Origin: Diploptera punctata
Taxonomy: Eukaryota > Arthropoda > Insecta > Blattodea > Blaberidae
Length of the DNA stretch: 64,000 nt
Assembly (NCBI GenBank): GCA_030220185.1
Contig: JASPKZ010009743.1
Location: 1-64,000 of the forward strand
Direction: 5' to 3'
The notes under the pieces were generated by a model. It saw only the letters and a program-made list of their open reading frames with translations, ran no database searches and had not been told where the DNA came from. Positions 32,931-43,466 of this stretch are shown here, piece after piece. Each line of letters opens with the position of its first letter. The first letter of the stretch is position 1. Position numbers and translations under genes: made by a program.

Positions 32931-34517
32931 TTTCCTCTAACCCCTGTGCCAGTAGCCACACGTTCCTCTACTCCCTGCGCTAGTAGTCACACGTTCCTCT
33001 AACCCTTACGCCAGTAATCACACTTTCCTCAACTCCCTACGCCAGTAATCAGATGTTGCTCTAATCCCTGCGCCAGTAGTCATACGTTCCATTATTCCCT
33101 GCACAAGTAGTCACACGTTCCTCTACCCCCGCTCTAGTGGTCGCACGTTCCTCTACTCCTTGCGCCAGTAGTCACACGTTCCTCTACCCCTTGTGCCAGT
33201 AATCATACGTTCCTCTACTCCCTGCGCCAGTAGTCAAACGTTCCACTACTCCCTGCGCCAGTCGTCACACGTTCCTCTACTCCCTGTGCCAGTAGTCACA
33301 TGTTCCTCTACTCCCAGCGCCAGGAGTCACACGTCCCTCAACTCCCTGCGCCAGTACTCACACTTTCTCCACCCCTTGCGCCAGTAGTCACATGCTCCTC
33401 TACTCCCTGCGCCAGTAGTCATACGTTCTTCTATTCCCTGCGACAAGAATCACACGTTCCTCTACACCCTGCGCCACTAGTCACACGTTCCTCTATTCTC
33501 TGCGCCACTAGTCACACGTTCCTCTACTCCCTGCGCCAAGAATGACACGTTCCTCTACTCCCTGCTCCAATAGGCACACGTTCATCTGCCCCCTGCACCA
33601 TTAGTCACACATTCCTCTACTCCTTGTGCCAGTAGTCATATGTTCCTCTACTCCCTGCGCCAGGAGTCACACGTTCCTCTACTCCCTGCGCCAGTACTCA
33701 CACGCTTCTCCACCCCTTGCGCCAGTAGTCACATGTTCCTCTACTGCCTGCGCCGCGCCAGTAGTCACACGTACCTCTACTACCTGCGCCAAGAATCACA
33801 CGTTCCTCTACTCCCTGTGCCATTAGTCACATGTTCCTCTACTCCCTACGCCAGTAGTCACACGTTCCACCACTCACTGCGCCAGTAGCCACACGTTCCA
33901 CAACTCCCTGCACCAGTAGTCACACGTTCCTCTACTCCCTGTGCCAGTAGTCACACGTTCCTCCACTCCCTACGCCAGTAGTCACACGTTCATCTACTCC
34001 CTGCGTCAGTAGTCACACGTTCATCTACTCCCTGCACCAATAGTTACACGCTCATCTACTCCCTGCGCCAGGAGTCACACGTTCCTCTACTCTCTGCTCC
34101 AGTAGTCACACGTTCCTCTACACCCTGCGCCACTAGTCACACGTTCCTCTACTCTCTGCGCCAATAGTTACACATTCATCTACTCCCTGCGCCAGGGGTC
34201 ACACTTTCCTCTACTCCCAGCGCCAGTACTCATACGTTTCTCCGCCCCTTGCGCCAGTAGCCGCAGGTTCCTCTACTCCCTGCGCCAGTAGTCACACGTT
34301 CCACTACTCCCTATGCCAGTAGTCACACGTTCCTCTACTCCCTGCGCCAGTAGTCACACATTCCTCTACTCACTGCGCCATTAGTCACACGTTCGTCTGT
34401 TCCCTGCGCCCGTTGTCCCACGTTCCTCTACTCCCTGTGCCAGTAATCACAAGTTCCTCTACCCCCTGCGCCAGTAGTCACAAGTTACTCAACCCTCTGC
34501 GCCAGTAGTCACACGTT
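32931..34517. repeat. Minisatellite, ~51 units of 31 bp
   Basis: Head-to-tail units with consensus TCCTCTACTCCCTGCGCCAG + TAGTCACACGT. Most units differ at one to five positions and a few carry small indels (an extra GCGCC near 33750). Because 31 is one more than a multiple of three, frames rotate through the array and several 60-95-codon open frames arise (…SHVPLLPAPVV… type). These are a by-product rather than evidence for a protein. The array is markedly GC-richer than its flanks. Confidence 0.97.
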
Positions 34518-34559
34518 GGGGCACTAGTCTAAGTGTTCTTTTGTAGTACGGACAAAAAA

Positions 34560-35103
34560 TTGAAAGCTTAGCTTCGGTTGTAAATAGTTGGACAAAACTG
34601 ATGCGTCATCTATTGAAATAGTGCAGGATTTTTTAAAGATGTCATTTATAAAATGATTTGGCGTTCATATATGTAATTCTATAATTCTTGTGTGGCTCTA
34701 TAACAAAACTAGAAAGGTAATAATATCTCTTGAGTGAATCACTTAAGAAGGTTTTGGCTGTTGAAATGAAAATTAAATCGTTACCAGGGCTAATAGTTGC
34801 AAAAGACAAATTAAAAAAAAAAAGTTTAAGAAAAACAAAGGTTTCGAAAAACTGTATAGAGTGGCTAAAGTTCTGGAAATAGGTGAATTAGTATGTGTGA
34901 GTGTTAGCAACATTCTTTTATTTAAACATGCACGATTGACTTCCTGTGATGTGGAAACATCATTTTCACAATATAAGGAGCTATTTAGGCACAATCGGTA
35001 TGCATTCCTGATGGGCAATTTGGAGAAGACCTTTGTGGTCCACTGCAATTTTAATAAAACAACTAGGAGCTGCTATACACCTACGACTGGGGAGTACCCC
35101 TAA
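34560..35103 (+). pseudogene. hAT-type fragment with CGGBP1-like C-terminus
   Basis: 34890-35065 reads LTSCDVETSFSQYKELFRHN then YAFLMGNLEKTFVVHCNFN. This is the hATC pattern of hAT-derived proteins close to CGG-binding protein 1 (LTSCDVERSFS.YK....NR...ENL...VV). About 300 bp upstream another frame gives KTDASSIEIVQDFLKMSF-like text. The part between has stops and an A-rich slip at 34810. It looks like the tail of a dead hAT transposon copy. I found no terminal repeats. Confidence 0.55.
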
Positions 35104-35239
35104 CTATAATAAATAAATAATTTGCTGAATTGCTGTCAATGTAATTAAAATATTTTAACATTTTTACCAAATATTTTATTTTTTGGCACTTAAAAATAAA
35201 TATTTTAGCATTTTTATCGCATAAAAATCCTCTTCCTAC

Positions 35240-36345
35240 TTATACATAACTGTATTTCCGGTTTGTAAAAATTTTCTAAGGAGTGCATTTAAATTCATGA
35301 GACAGATTTGTTTTCCAATTATAAAGTATCTTAGGCCACGAGGCCTGATCAAAAGCACCTGTTATGTCTAACGATATTAACTAACTAACTCACTGGCGCT
35401 ATTGAACCCGGAGGTTCATGGCCGCGCGGATATAAGCTCTCCATAAATCCCTATCCTGAGCTAATGTTTTCCAGTCACTGCCTGCATTATCTACTTCCCT
35501 CAAATCATACTTTATGTTATTTCTCCCACCTCATTCTTGGCCTACCAATTGGTAGTTTTCCCTCTGGTTTTCCTACAAAAAGCTTCTATGCAAGTCTTTC
35601 ATTTCCCATTCGTGCTACATGTCCTGCCCATCGCAGTCTTCGAGACGTAACTGTGTCTAATGATATTAATACTCCTATTTCCTTATGTTTCAACACTTGT
35701 ATGCACCAGTCCACTACTTTACAAAGTACATCTTCCGTTGATTGTTGTTGAACAAATGCACACTAATTATCATTTAATTATTTATTATAATACAAATGGA
35801 ACATAACTCTGTCAATAATGCGTTTCACAAAACTATTTACTCAAAACAGGTAATAAACTAATCGGTGTAAAGAAGATGCTAAATGTTTGTTCACACAGCG
35901 TGCTTTGGGTATGATTTTGATAACTGCGAGTTTCCAGCAGTAAGGAAAAGGCTGAGATCCAAGCATTTATTAAAATGTCTGAGAGAAACGTTGGAAGAGT
36001 AAAATGCAATTTTTTGTGACGTTTGCAGATAAATCATTAATGCCAGGAGCCTTCAAGTCAATCGTTTTCATAATGGTGGTACAAGTCACATCTGCATATG
36101 TAAAAGCAGTCATGAGCAGTGTCTGGATCAATTTATATCTACGAATCAATTCCTCATCATGTGTGCCTTGTGTATCATTCCGGAAGAACTTTTGTACTAA
36201 AGTCGTTGTGAAACCGTTGTCAGTTTCAATTGTAGATAGTGAACAGTAAACATTTTCTGGTTTTCTGCAGATTTTGTATAATGAATTCCGTGGATTTTTA
36301 GATGTTTGAATTGTGAAAATATTATTTGATAAAATATACAACACA
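35240..36345 (-). pseudogene. LINE-G reverse transcriptase (R1-like), split
   Basis: Read downwards, 36290-36000 gives DVTCTTIMKTIDLKAPGIND and LSANVTKNCI. Then PISLLPVLSK at ~35860, STEDVLCKVVDWC at ~35740, and across a LINE-B insert the palm box LISLDITGAFDQASWPKIL at ~35680 and 35365-35330. LD-I/S-GAFD-x-A-x-WP-IL is typical of the R1 group of insect LINEs. Several stops. The C-terminal half of the RT is missing or unrecognisable below 35240. The matching endonuclease is at 36990-37390. Confidence 0.72.
35381..35653 (-). mobile_element. LINE-B 3' fragment inserted in LINE-G, 16-bp target duplication
   Basis: The minus strand shows RRLRWAGHV..NERLAWK-like C-terminus and the LINE-B end (TCGGGTTCAATAGCGCCAGT) plus AGTTAGTTAG tail. 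TGTCTAACGATATTAA (35365-35380) and TGTCTAATGATATTAA (35654-35669) flank it with one mismatch. Removing the insert and one duplicate restores the LINE-G LISLDITGAFD reading. Confidence 0.9.
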
Positions 36346-36615
36346 GAAATTAGGGTCAGATATCATATTCAAGACATAACCAAATTTATTGTAGATAGGC
36401 GAAAATATTGGAAGGGTCATATAGAAAGAATGGAAGACAACCAACTTGCAAAAAGAGCTAAAGAAGATATACCAATGGACGGGAGAAGACAATAGGAAGA
36501 CCAGGCAAGAGATGGATAGACAGTGAATGCACATCCAATACGTCTTCCTACGAAGAGTGATTTTGAAAATAAACAGGATGAAAATCCTACCTACAAATTA
36601 TGATTAAGAAGAAGA
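36320..36615 (+). mobile_element. LINE-F 3' fragment (RTE-like C-terminus)
   Basis: It reads VDRRKYWKGHIERMEDNQLA and then, after a frameshift at ~36490, GRPGKRWIDSE. This is the basic 'W.GH..RM...GRP..RW' C-terminus seen in RTE-like elements, ending in AAGAAGAAGAAGC. It lies between the RT and endonuclease parts of LINE-G and probably inserted there. Confidence 0.6.
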
Positions 36616-36985
36616 AGAAGCATTGTGCAGCAATTTCTCCGACAGTTGGATTCAACCAATACAATTCTTGCTTTGTATATTTTGCCTTTATTTTATACGT
36701 CTCTTTGCATTTTTCTTTAAGAAGAATACATTTAACTCTGCAAAATCTTCTGTGGTTAGTCAATATCTCCTACGTAAAATAGTTAATTCGGTATTCCAGC
36801 TAAAGTTTTTGACAGGTTTAGAAGATGAGCAACACAGGTGTCGTGGAGAATCTAACTAATAGAATGGACAATATCATTTAATATTCAATGACTGGAAATG
36901 TTCAATATTTGATGTGTATAATTATTTAGTTTGAGTGCAATTTCTGCCCTAAAATGGGACCAAAATATATTTTTTTGTTTCGTAA
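36616..36985. other. No recognisable feature
   Basis: Holds a 78-codon open frame (36623-36859) with no motif I know. It may be LINE-G interior. Confidence 0.35.
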
Positions 36986-36989
36986 TTCT

Positions 36990-37390
36990 AGTTAGATACA
37001 ACGTATTACTAGGAACACTATTAAGCATGTAAGGACGAAGTTTTGTAACAATACGCTGATGATCACATAAAGAGGGTTATCACTTACTCCACCCTCTCTC
37101 ACAAAATGTGTTATTCCCGCAGTACACACATCAGCTGTTTGAATTTTGACGAGTGAAGGTAGGTTTGTTTCCATGATTCAAAATAGAAAGATTATGACTT
37201 GCACAAATCACAGAATTTATGTCCACGCATATCAGTAATAGCGCTGCTCCAAGCTGTGTGCTTCGCATTGATATATCCATTTATGAGTAGGCCTAAATAT
37301 TTGTCCCTTAGATTCACATAGATCTGATTCATTCTATTAAGATCTTGATCACAAATCACTATCAGAACAATAAACTCTGCAGATATCTTG
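36990..37390 (-). pseudogene. LINE-G endonuclease remnant
   Basis: Minus-strand reading: LLINGYINAKHTAWSSAITD then MRGHKFCDLC, followed in another frame by LSILNHGNKPTF. This is the endonuclease pattern GDxNAKHxxWgS...D.RG..L....L.xLN.G..PTF of R1/Jockey-type LINEs, with GD changed to NG. Three frame shifts in 400 bp. Same orientation as the RT at 35240-36345, so both are taken as one element. Confidence 0.66.
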
Positions 37391-37394
37391 GTTC

Positions 37395-37690
37395 AGACAT
37401 GAAATGTTGGCATTCCTTTCCCTTAAGAATTTGTAGTTTCCTTTTTTGGTTCAGCCTGACTATTCATATATATATTGTCAAAAGTAACTAAGCCGAAACT
37501 ACCGCAAGACAAGTGTGCCAGCGTTATCTCAACCTGGAGGACCAGAACCCACATTTATAACCCTTGTGACAATTGTAATTTCAGATATCCATTATGATCA
37601 CATCTTACGAAACATGATCCGAGTCACCACATTGGAACTCTGTACATGCAGCTGCTGAGAACGGGTGGTGAATCAGAAGCGGTCAGTCCT
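37395..37690. other. No clear feature
   Basis: Contains a CCTGGAGGACCAGAACCC stretch at about 37528 that resembles LINE leader sequence. Nothing firm. Confidence 0.35.
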
Positions 37691-37704
37691 GAAGAAATGT
37701 TTAA

Positions 37705-39747
37705 CAAGGTATTAGAACTGTAGACGAGAAAGTTGAAAATTTTAATGACATGATTTTACAATTGTATGACAAACACGCACCTATCAAGACTAGACGTATA
37801 AACAGACCACCTGCACCCTGGATGTCTGATAATATCCGCTTGCTTATGACTGAGAGAGACGCAGCATTCAGGAAATACAGGAGGAACAAAGAACTGACAG
37901 ACTTACAGACATACAAACATCTGAGGAATAAAGTCAACCAGACTATAAGGAATGCAAAACTAAGATATGCCCATACTATTATTACACAATCTATGTCCAA
38001 CTCAGCTGACATGTGGAAAAATTTAAAATCAATAGGCCTCTGTCAAAATAAACTACAGGTAGAAACAGCTGACCTACCACTAGATGAGTTGAATGACCAT
38101 TTTACCCGCCTCCCTTCTGACAACACCTCACAACACAAACGACAGACAATAGATGAACTAATGTCATATTCCCAACCTACCCGAGACAAATTCTTTTTTT
38201 CCTATATCTCACCTGATGACGCCAAAAGAGCAGTATTACGTATTAAATCTAAAGCACAATTAATAGACAATATAACAATAACTCTCCTGCAAAAAATAAT
38301 AGACATTATTCTCCCAACAATAACCCACATTTTTAATGCCTCTATAATGACTGGGACTTATCCCAGACTCTGGAAAATGGCTCTAGTTCGTCCTACACCG
38401 AAATCAAACACTCCCACAACACTCGATGATTATAGACCAATTAGTATTCTTCCCTGTTTATCTAAAGCACTGGAACACATCATACACTCACAGTTAACAG
38501 ACTACCTCACCACACACGACTTACTTGATGAACATCAGTCTGGTTTTAGAACAGGACATCACACAAGTACTGCACTACTTGACATTGTAGAGGACATAAG
38601 AGACTCAATGGACAAAAGCAAACTCACCGCAATAGTCCTACTCGACTACAGCAAAGCCTTTGACACAATAGATATAGACTTAATGCTAGCGAGACTAAAG
38701 ACATTACATCTGTCGGAAAACTGCCTTGACTGGTTTGCATCTTACCTCACTAATCGTCAGCAATCAGTTTCTGTTAATAATCGCATTTCTTCCTGGCGCT
38801 TGGTGAGGAAAGGGGTACCTCAAGGCGGCGTCCTCGCTCCTCTTCTCTTCTCGATTTATATTAATGACGTGACCAAGAAACTACAAAACTGCAGGCATCA
38901 TTTTTACGCCGACGACCTACAGATTTACACACACTTTAGGCCTGACGAAATTAATGAATATATTGACAAAGTAAACACTGACCTCAGGCATATATCTTTA
39001 TGGTCCAGACAATATGGGCTGAAACTAAATGTAAACAAAACGCAAGCAATAATTATCGGACATCCAAGGCTATTACACCTCATAAACAATGGCAATATGC
39101 CGGCTGTCATACTAGATAATGAACAAATTCCTTATACCGACGTCGTTAAAAACTTGGGATTTTACTTAGATTCTAATTTAAAATGGCATGAGCAAGTAAA
39201 ACAAACATCTAAAAGGATCTTCTCCATAATGCATTCCCTAAAGCGACTTAAACATTTTCTTCCTACAACTCTTAAAAGAATTTTAATCCAAACTTTAGTG
39301 ATGCCGCATTTTGACTACTGTGACGTTCTACTAACTGACATAAGTGACGGATTGTCGGACAAACTGCAGCGTGTCCATAATATGTGTATCAGATTCATAT
39401 TTAATGTTCGAAAATACGATCACATTTCTCCATTATTCCACGAATTGTCATGGCTACATCTAAAAGAGAGAAGAAAATCGCACTGTCTAATTCTCCTATT
39501 TAAGATCCTACATACCTCGATTCCCAATTATTTATCATCCCGTTTCCAGTATCTATCCTCAAACCATAACTTAAACACAAGATCACAACATAGTCTCTTA
39601 CTTAATATACCGCAACATAGGACATCACATCACTCCATGTCATATACCATCTCCACTTCTCGCAACTGGAATTCCCTACCACAAGAAATAAGGGGCTGCC
39701 GGACATTGGCATCTTTTAAAAGAAATCTAAATTTATATTTGCTCTAA
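37705..39747 (+). CDS. LINE-D reverse transcriptase, open for 680 codons
   Basis: The frame is open from 37705 (after a stop at 37702); the first ATG is 37750 (665 residues). Order in the ATG protein: linker (APWMSDNIRLLMTERDAAF, residues ~22-45), RT fingers (DYRPISILPCLSKALEHII, ~235), QSGFRTGHHTSTALL, palm A VLLDYSKAFDTIDI (~305), KGVPQGGVLAPLLFSIYIND (~360), catalytic YADD at 386-389 (HFYADDLQIY), LKLNVNKTQAI, LGFYLDSNLKWHEQV. The C-terminal domain ends NWNSLPQEIR...SFKRNLNLYLL, characteristic of CR1/Jockey-group LINEs. All catalytic residues are intact. Without its endonuclease it cannot retrotranspose alone. It is the best-preserved polymerase here. A GTG or in-frame upstream start is not meaningful because the true start was lost. 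Confidence 0.93.
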   Translation, partial: QGIRTVDEKVENFNDMILQLYDKHAPIKTRRINRPPAPWMSDNIRLLMTERDAAFRKYRRNKELTDLQTYKHLRNKVNQTIRNAKLRYAHTIITQSMSNSADMWKNLKSIGLCQNKLQVETADLPLDELNDHFTRLPSDNTSQHKRQTIDELMSYSQPTRDKFFFSYISPDDAKRAVLRIKSKAQLIDNITITLLQKIIDIILPTITHIFNASIMTGTYPRLWKMALVRPTPKSNTPTTLDDYRPISILPCLSKALEHIIHSQLTDYLTTHDLLDEHQSGFRTGHHTSTALLDIVEDIRDSMDKSKLTAIVLLDYSKAFDTIDIDLMLARLKTLHLSENCLDWFASYLTNRQQSVSVNNRISSWRLVRKGVPQGGVLAPLLFSIYINDVTKKLQNCRHHFYADDLQIYTHFRPDEINEYIDKVNTDLRHISLWSRQYGLKLNVNKTQAIIIGHPRLLHLINNGNMPAVILDNEQIPYTDVVKNLGFYLDSNLKWHEQVKQTSKRIFSIMHSLKRLKHFLPTTLKRILIQTLVMPHFDYCDVLLTDISDGLSDKLQRVHNMCIRFIFNVRKYDHISPLFHELSWLHLKERRKSHCLILLFKILHTSIPNYLSSRFQYLSSNHNLNTRSQHSLLLNIPQHRTSHHSMSYTISTSRNWNSLPQEIRGCRTLASFKRNLNLYLL

Positions 39748-39997
39748 ACTCGACTTCATTATTATCCAGTGTAAGATATATATATTAATTGGTGTTTCCC
39801 GTATAATGTATCATATTTATATTATATTATTATTATTATTATTATCGTATCATTATTGTTATTACCCTATAAAATGTTGTTCGTACATGACATTTACCTT
39901 GCTACATTTATTGTATCTTCAACTGTTTATAATTAGTATAGTGTATATCTATATTTGTCGAATATTTATTTGTATTTGTGCTGGTTGAGTGGAAGAG

Positions 39998-40015
39998 AGG
40001 GCCTTATGGCCTTAA
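39998..40015 (+). other. 3'-terminal GGCC hairpin of LINE-D
   Basis: AGGGCCTTATGGCCTT folds into a 6-bp stem with a TTAT loop just before the (ATT)n tail. It is a plausible recognition structure for the element's own reverse transcriptase. Confidence 0.6.
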
Positions 40016-40033
40016 CTCTGCCAGAATAAATAA

Positions 40034-40046
40034 AGTATTATTATTA

Positions 40047-40132
<86 letters not shown>
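40034..40132. repeat. (ATT)n microsatellite (LINE-D tail)
   Basis: Long ATT run with one interruption, continuous with the LINE-D 3' end. Confidence 0.95.
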
Positions 40133-40133
<1 letters not shown>

Positions 40134-40134
40134 C

Positions 40135-40865
40135 TCATTTTTGTCCTTAACACGTTTCCAGGGAGCCAAGTTACATTTTTCTTTTTTCTTCGGTGTTAAA
40201 AAAAATACGGGGGCTTAGAGGACTTGAATTCAGATTTTGTCAATTATAATTTAAGTTTCATACTTGATGTGTTAATAGGGGTAAAATAACATACATTTTC
40301 GAGAAACAAAATTAATTTCTAGTGGACGGGCATTTTTTAAGGTCTTAACCAATTGTTTGCCCTTTAAATCGAAAATCTGGAGTTGGGTACTAAAAAAAAT
40401 AAAAAAAACAAGCCTCAAGCTCTGAACGTATTAAATATGATACCACTGAATAGAGCGAGTTTAAGTTATTCCTAAAAAAACCTAAGGTATCATTTATGAT
40501 ACCCAAAGGACTGACGAAATTAAACCAGCGTAAGAATATTGACGCTGTATGAAGAACATCAGCTACTCCAACAGGACAGAATGTTGCTGACCATCACATT
40601 AAAAAACTAATTGGTTAAATGAAATCAAAGAAAGCAAATTGGTTTTAAATTAATTTCTCAAGAAAAATGAATTATTATAAAACAAAAATTTTGAATCATT
40701 TCTCTTTTTATATCCAAATAAATGTTTATTGTATGTGATTTCTTACAAGAGAAAACATGAAATATTTCTCATTAGTAGAAATATTTATTCTCCAAGTTTT
40801 AAGAACACTGTTTTATAGAAAGTATAGCAAAGCTATAGTTCTGATGTATACCTATTACTAATTAA
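40135..40865. other. No recognisable feature
   Basis: AT-rich. It may include the decayed 5' part of LINE-E, but no motif supports that. Confidence 0.45.
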
Positions 40866-40873
40866 CTAACTCA

Positions 40874-42310
40874 ATGGCCCCACTAAAAATTATTGATAAC
40901 GTTATATATAGTAGACTGGTTCCCTTCCTGGAATCGAATCATGTGCTTTCTGGTTCTCAGTATGGATTTCCTAAAGGTACAGGAATCAACAATGCTTTAC
41001 AATCATTTACAGAATCAATATTCAAAGTTAAAGATAATAGGCAACAAACAATAGGGCTTTTCTCTAGATCTTAGTAAAGCATTTGACATGGTTAACCATG
41101 AAATTTTAATCAGAAAAAACTAGACACATTTGGTATAAGGGGACTGGCAGAAAAATGGTTTATTTTATATTTAAGTAACAAAACACAAATAGTTTAAATT
41201 AACAATATCTGATCAAACTCAACATGGGCTACACCAAGGATCAATTCTGGGTCCAATCCTTTTCCTTATATATATTAATGACCATCCCATAATTATGCCC
41301 GAAGCCAAAACTATATTATTTGCAGATGACGTTCTCAATAATGATCTACAATTGAAGATAGATAAAACATCAACAAATCTAGAACAATGGCTAATAAACA
41401 ATAAACTCACACTGAACGTAAACAAAACAGTATATATGTATTTCAATCGACAAAATCTGAATAACCCCATCAACATTATGCTCAACGACACCTTAATAAA
41501 AGAAGCTAATTGTGCCAAATTTCTAGGTGTATGGATTGATTCCAATCTGTCATGGGAATGCCATATACAACATTTATCTGAAAAACTTAACTGATTATGC
41601 TATGCGATTCGCGTCCTCACTTCCTTACCAGAGGAAGTATTACAAACTGTACATTTTGGATACATACATTCACAGTTAACATATGGTATAATACTATGGG
41701 GATCATCACCAAAATCTACTCAAATTACAAAAATAGAACTATTAAAATCATGAAGAAAGCTCCATTCCGAACAGAAAGTAATAAACTCCTCAAAGAACTA
41801 AAAATAATACAGGTTCCTTGTATTTACATTTTACAATCAGTTAGCTTTATTCATAAAAATGTTAAACTCTTCAAAATAAATTCAGATTTACATGAACATA
41901 ACACTAGAATATCTAATAACATACACCTAAATTGTCACAGGCTTACCAGAAGTATTAACAGCATATCGCATAGAAGTAGTAAATTATATAATCATCCCCT
42001 TCCAATGTTAAACTTCTTATGAGCAGAAAATTTAAACTTGGGGTAAAAAACATTTTATTGTCTACTTACCATTAAATAGAGTGAATACCTAAATTTAAAA
42101 TTGTAAGTAATATTTGATTGGAATTGCATCTCCATCTTTTCATGTGAAAGTTCTGCCCCTTGGTATTATGGCATATTTTAATTGCAATGTAAATTAGTTT
42201 CATTACATATGTGTTATATTTTATATTGTTGTTTATGTACAGATTGTAATCTGGACACGTTCTAAAGCATCTATGATGCTCTAATGGATGTTAAAATAAA
42301 AAAATTAAAT
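40874..42310 (+). pseudogene. LINE-E (CR1/Jockey-like) reverse transcriptase, decayed
   Basis: Readable blocks are YSRLVPFLESNHVLSGSQYG (~40905), LDLSKAFDMVNHEILI (~41070, split by a frameshift), LDTFGIRGLAEKWF, QHGLHQGSILGPILFLIYIN (~41225), LFADDV with the second-position D pair present (~41318), LEQWLINNKLTLNVNKT, FLGVWIDSNLSWECHI, and a C-terminus with RTESNKLLKELKI. The 3' end is near 42300 (ATCTATGATGCTCTAATGG ATGTTAAAATAAA). It is distinct from LINE-D (different palm text and tail). Five or more frame breaks. Confidence 0.78.
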
Positions 42311-42324
42311 AAAACTGTTCGTCT

Positions 42325-42750
42325 ACACGTACTCTACTTTTTGTGCCATTTAGAAACATTCAAATATGATTCACAAACTTCTTAGGAATTTCGAACTCCA
42401 GCAGCATACTGTATAGCTTCTCCCTCCTAATTGAACTTTATGTCGTTTAGAAGTCTAAATATAGTTGATGCAAATTGCTATTATGTTCCATTTCTTTTTT
42501 TTTTCTTAATCTGTCATACTGAGAATCAAATCTATTGAAAACCTGTTTATTCTAAATCCATATTGAAGATCTCCCATTACGTCATCAATATAGGGAATAA
42601 GCCTGCTTAGTAGTATGTTTATAAGAATTTTGTATAAAGTGTAAAGTATTGAGATTCCCAGTAGTTGCTTTCTCATAGATTGATAAGATAATCGATTCAT
42701 TCCATTCTTTTGGAAGAGCCTCTTTTTCCCAAATCCTACTGATTTTAAAT
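42325..42750 (-). pseudogene. LINE-B-like RT fragment
   Basis: The minus strand from 42700 reads SYQSMRKQLLGISILYTLYK, then ILINILLSRLIPYIDDVMGD, matching the LINE-B YKILTNILVSRLTPYIDD block. Lower down EKLYS.LLEFEIPKKFVNHI-like text continues to about 42340. It is more diverged than the three main LINE-B copies, so it may be a related subfamily. Confidence 0.68.
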
Positions 42751-43110
42751 CATTAGAAAGTATACATATACAATATTGTAACTAGATAAGGAGAATAAAT
42801 TTAACAATATTTTATAAACATACGAATACCATGTAAATGAGGTAACAAAATATATGTGATGAATACATTTTACTAATTTATTATCTCAATATTTTTTTAT
42901 AAATGTTAACATGAAGATATTACAATATGCTGTAACAACTCAAAACAAGAACAATGGCTGTTTGTCACACCATGTACCAAAATGAGAAAATATTTCCCAT
43001 TAGCGATGGATAGATATTAAGATACAAATTATGCCTGGAAAAATGTTTTGAAAATAGTTACATAAAGGACCTTTTCTAAATCTCTTTTTCCCAGATGATA
43101 ATTCATATAA
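42751..43110. other. No recognisable feature
   Basis: AT-rich spacer. Confidence 0.5.
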
Positions 43111-43111
43111 A

Positions 43112-43405
43112 ATATCATCATCATCATCATCATCATGAACAAATTCGTTTTAGGCCATGTGGCCTGTACGGTAAACCTAGCGAAGATGGTCTTGATCTTT
43201 CCACCGATGTTTTGGTCTACCTTGGTCCCTATGTCCAGTTGGGGTATATTGGAATGCCAATTTTGGAAGTCTATTTATTGCCATTCTTCTCAGATGATTT
43301 TTCCATTCTTGTTGGTATCTTTGGATATCTTCATTTAAACTTGTTACTCCAAGTTTTCCTCTGATAGTAGTGTTCCTTTGGTGATCCAGTCTATTAACTC
43401 CTAAC
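43112..43405 (-). mobile_element. LINE-C 3' fragment
   Basis: The minus strand reads DHQRNTTIRGKLGVTSLNED, WKNHLRRMAINRLPKLAFQY and HRDQGRPKHRWKDQ, the LINE-C C-terminus. It continues with CAGGCCACATGGCCTAAAAC (plus 43150-43166 complement) and an (ATG)n tail at 43112-43137. The terminal GGCC hairpin is as in the copy at 63391. Confidence 0.8.
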
Positions 43406-43466
43406 AATGATATAAAATATAAGTAATGTAAATAAACAGTAATACCGCAGAAATAATGGCTATTCT

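Larger units (their letters stand above)
37690..40033 (+). mobile_element. LINE-D (CR1/Jockey-like), 5'-truncated
   Basis: Carries an uninterrupted polymerase frame to 39747. A ~285-bp AT-rich 3' UTR follows, then the end GAGTGGAAGAGAGGGCCTTA + TGGCCTTAACTCTGCC AGAATAAATAAAGT and (ATT)n. The endonuclease domain is absent, so the copy was truncated on insertion. I could not find a target duplication because the 5' limit is vague. Confidence 0.9.

Noticed and set aside
33193..33888. Several 64-82-codon open frames in the minisatellite as a repeat protein
   Set aside because: They follow from a 31-bp unit lacking stop codons; the frame rotates every unit and there is no start context or flanking coding sequence.
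32931..34517. Regular ~31-bp repeats suggest a CRISPR array
   Set aside because: Units are head to tail without unique spacers, diverge gradually, and the context is an insect-type TE landscape. It is a minisatellite.
35333..35346. AGGCCACGAGGCCT resembles the LINE 3'-terminal GGCC hairpins
   Set aside because: It lies in the LINE-G coding block for GAFDQASWPKIL, so the likeness is coincidental.
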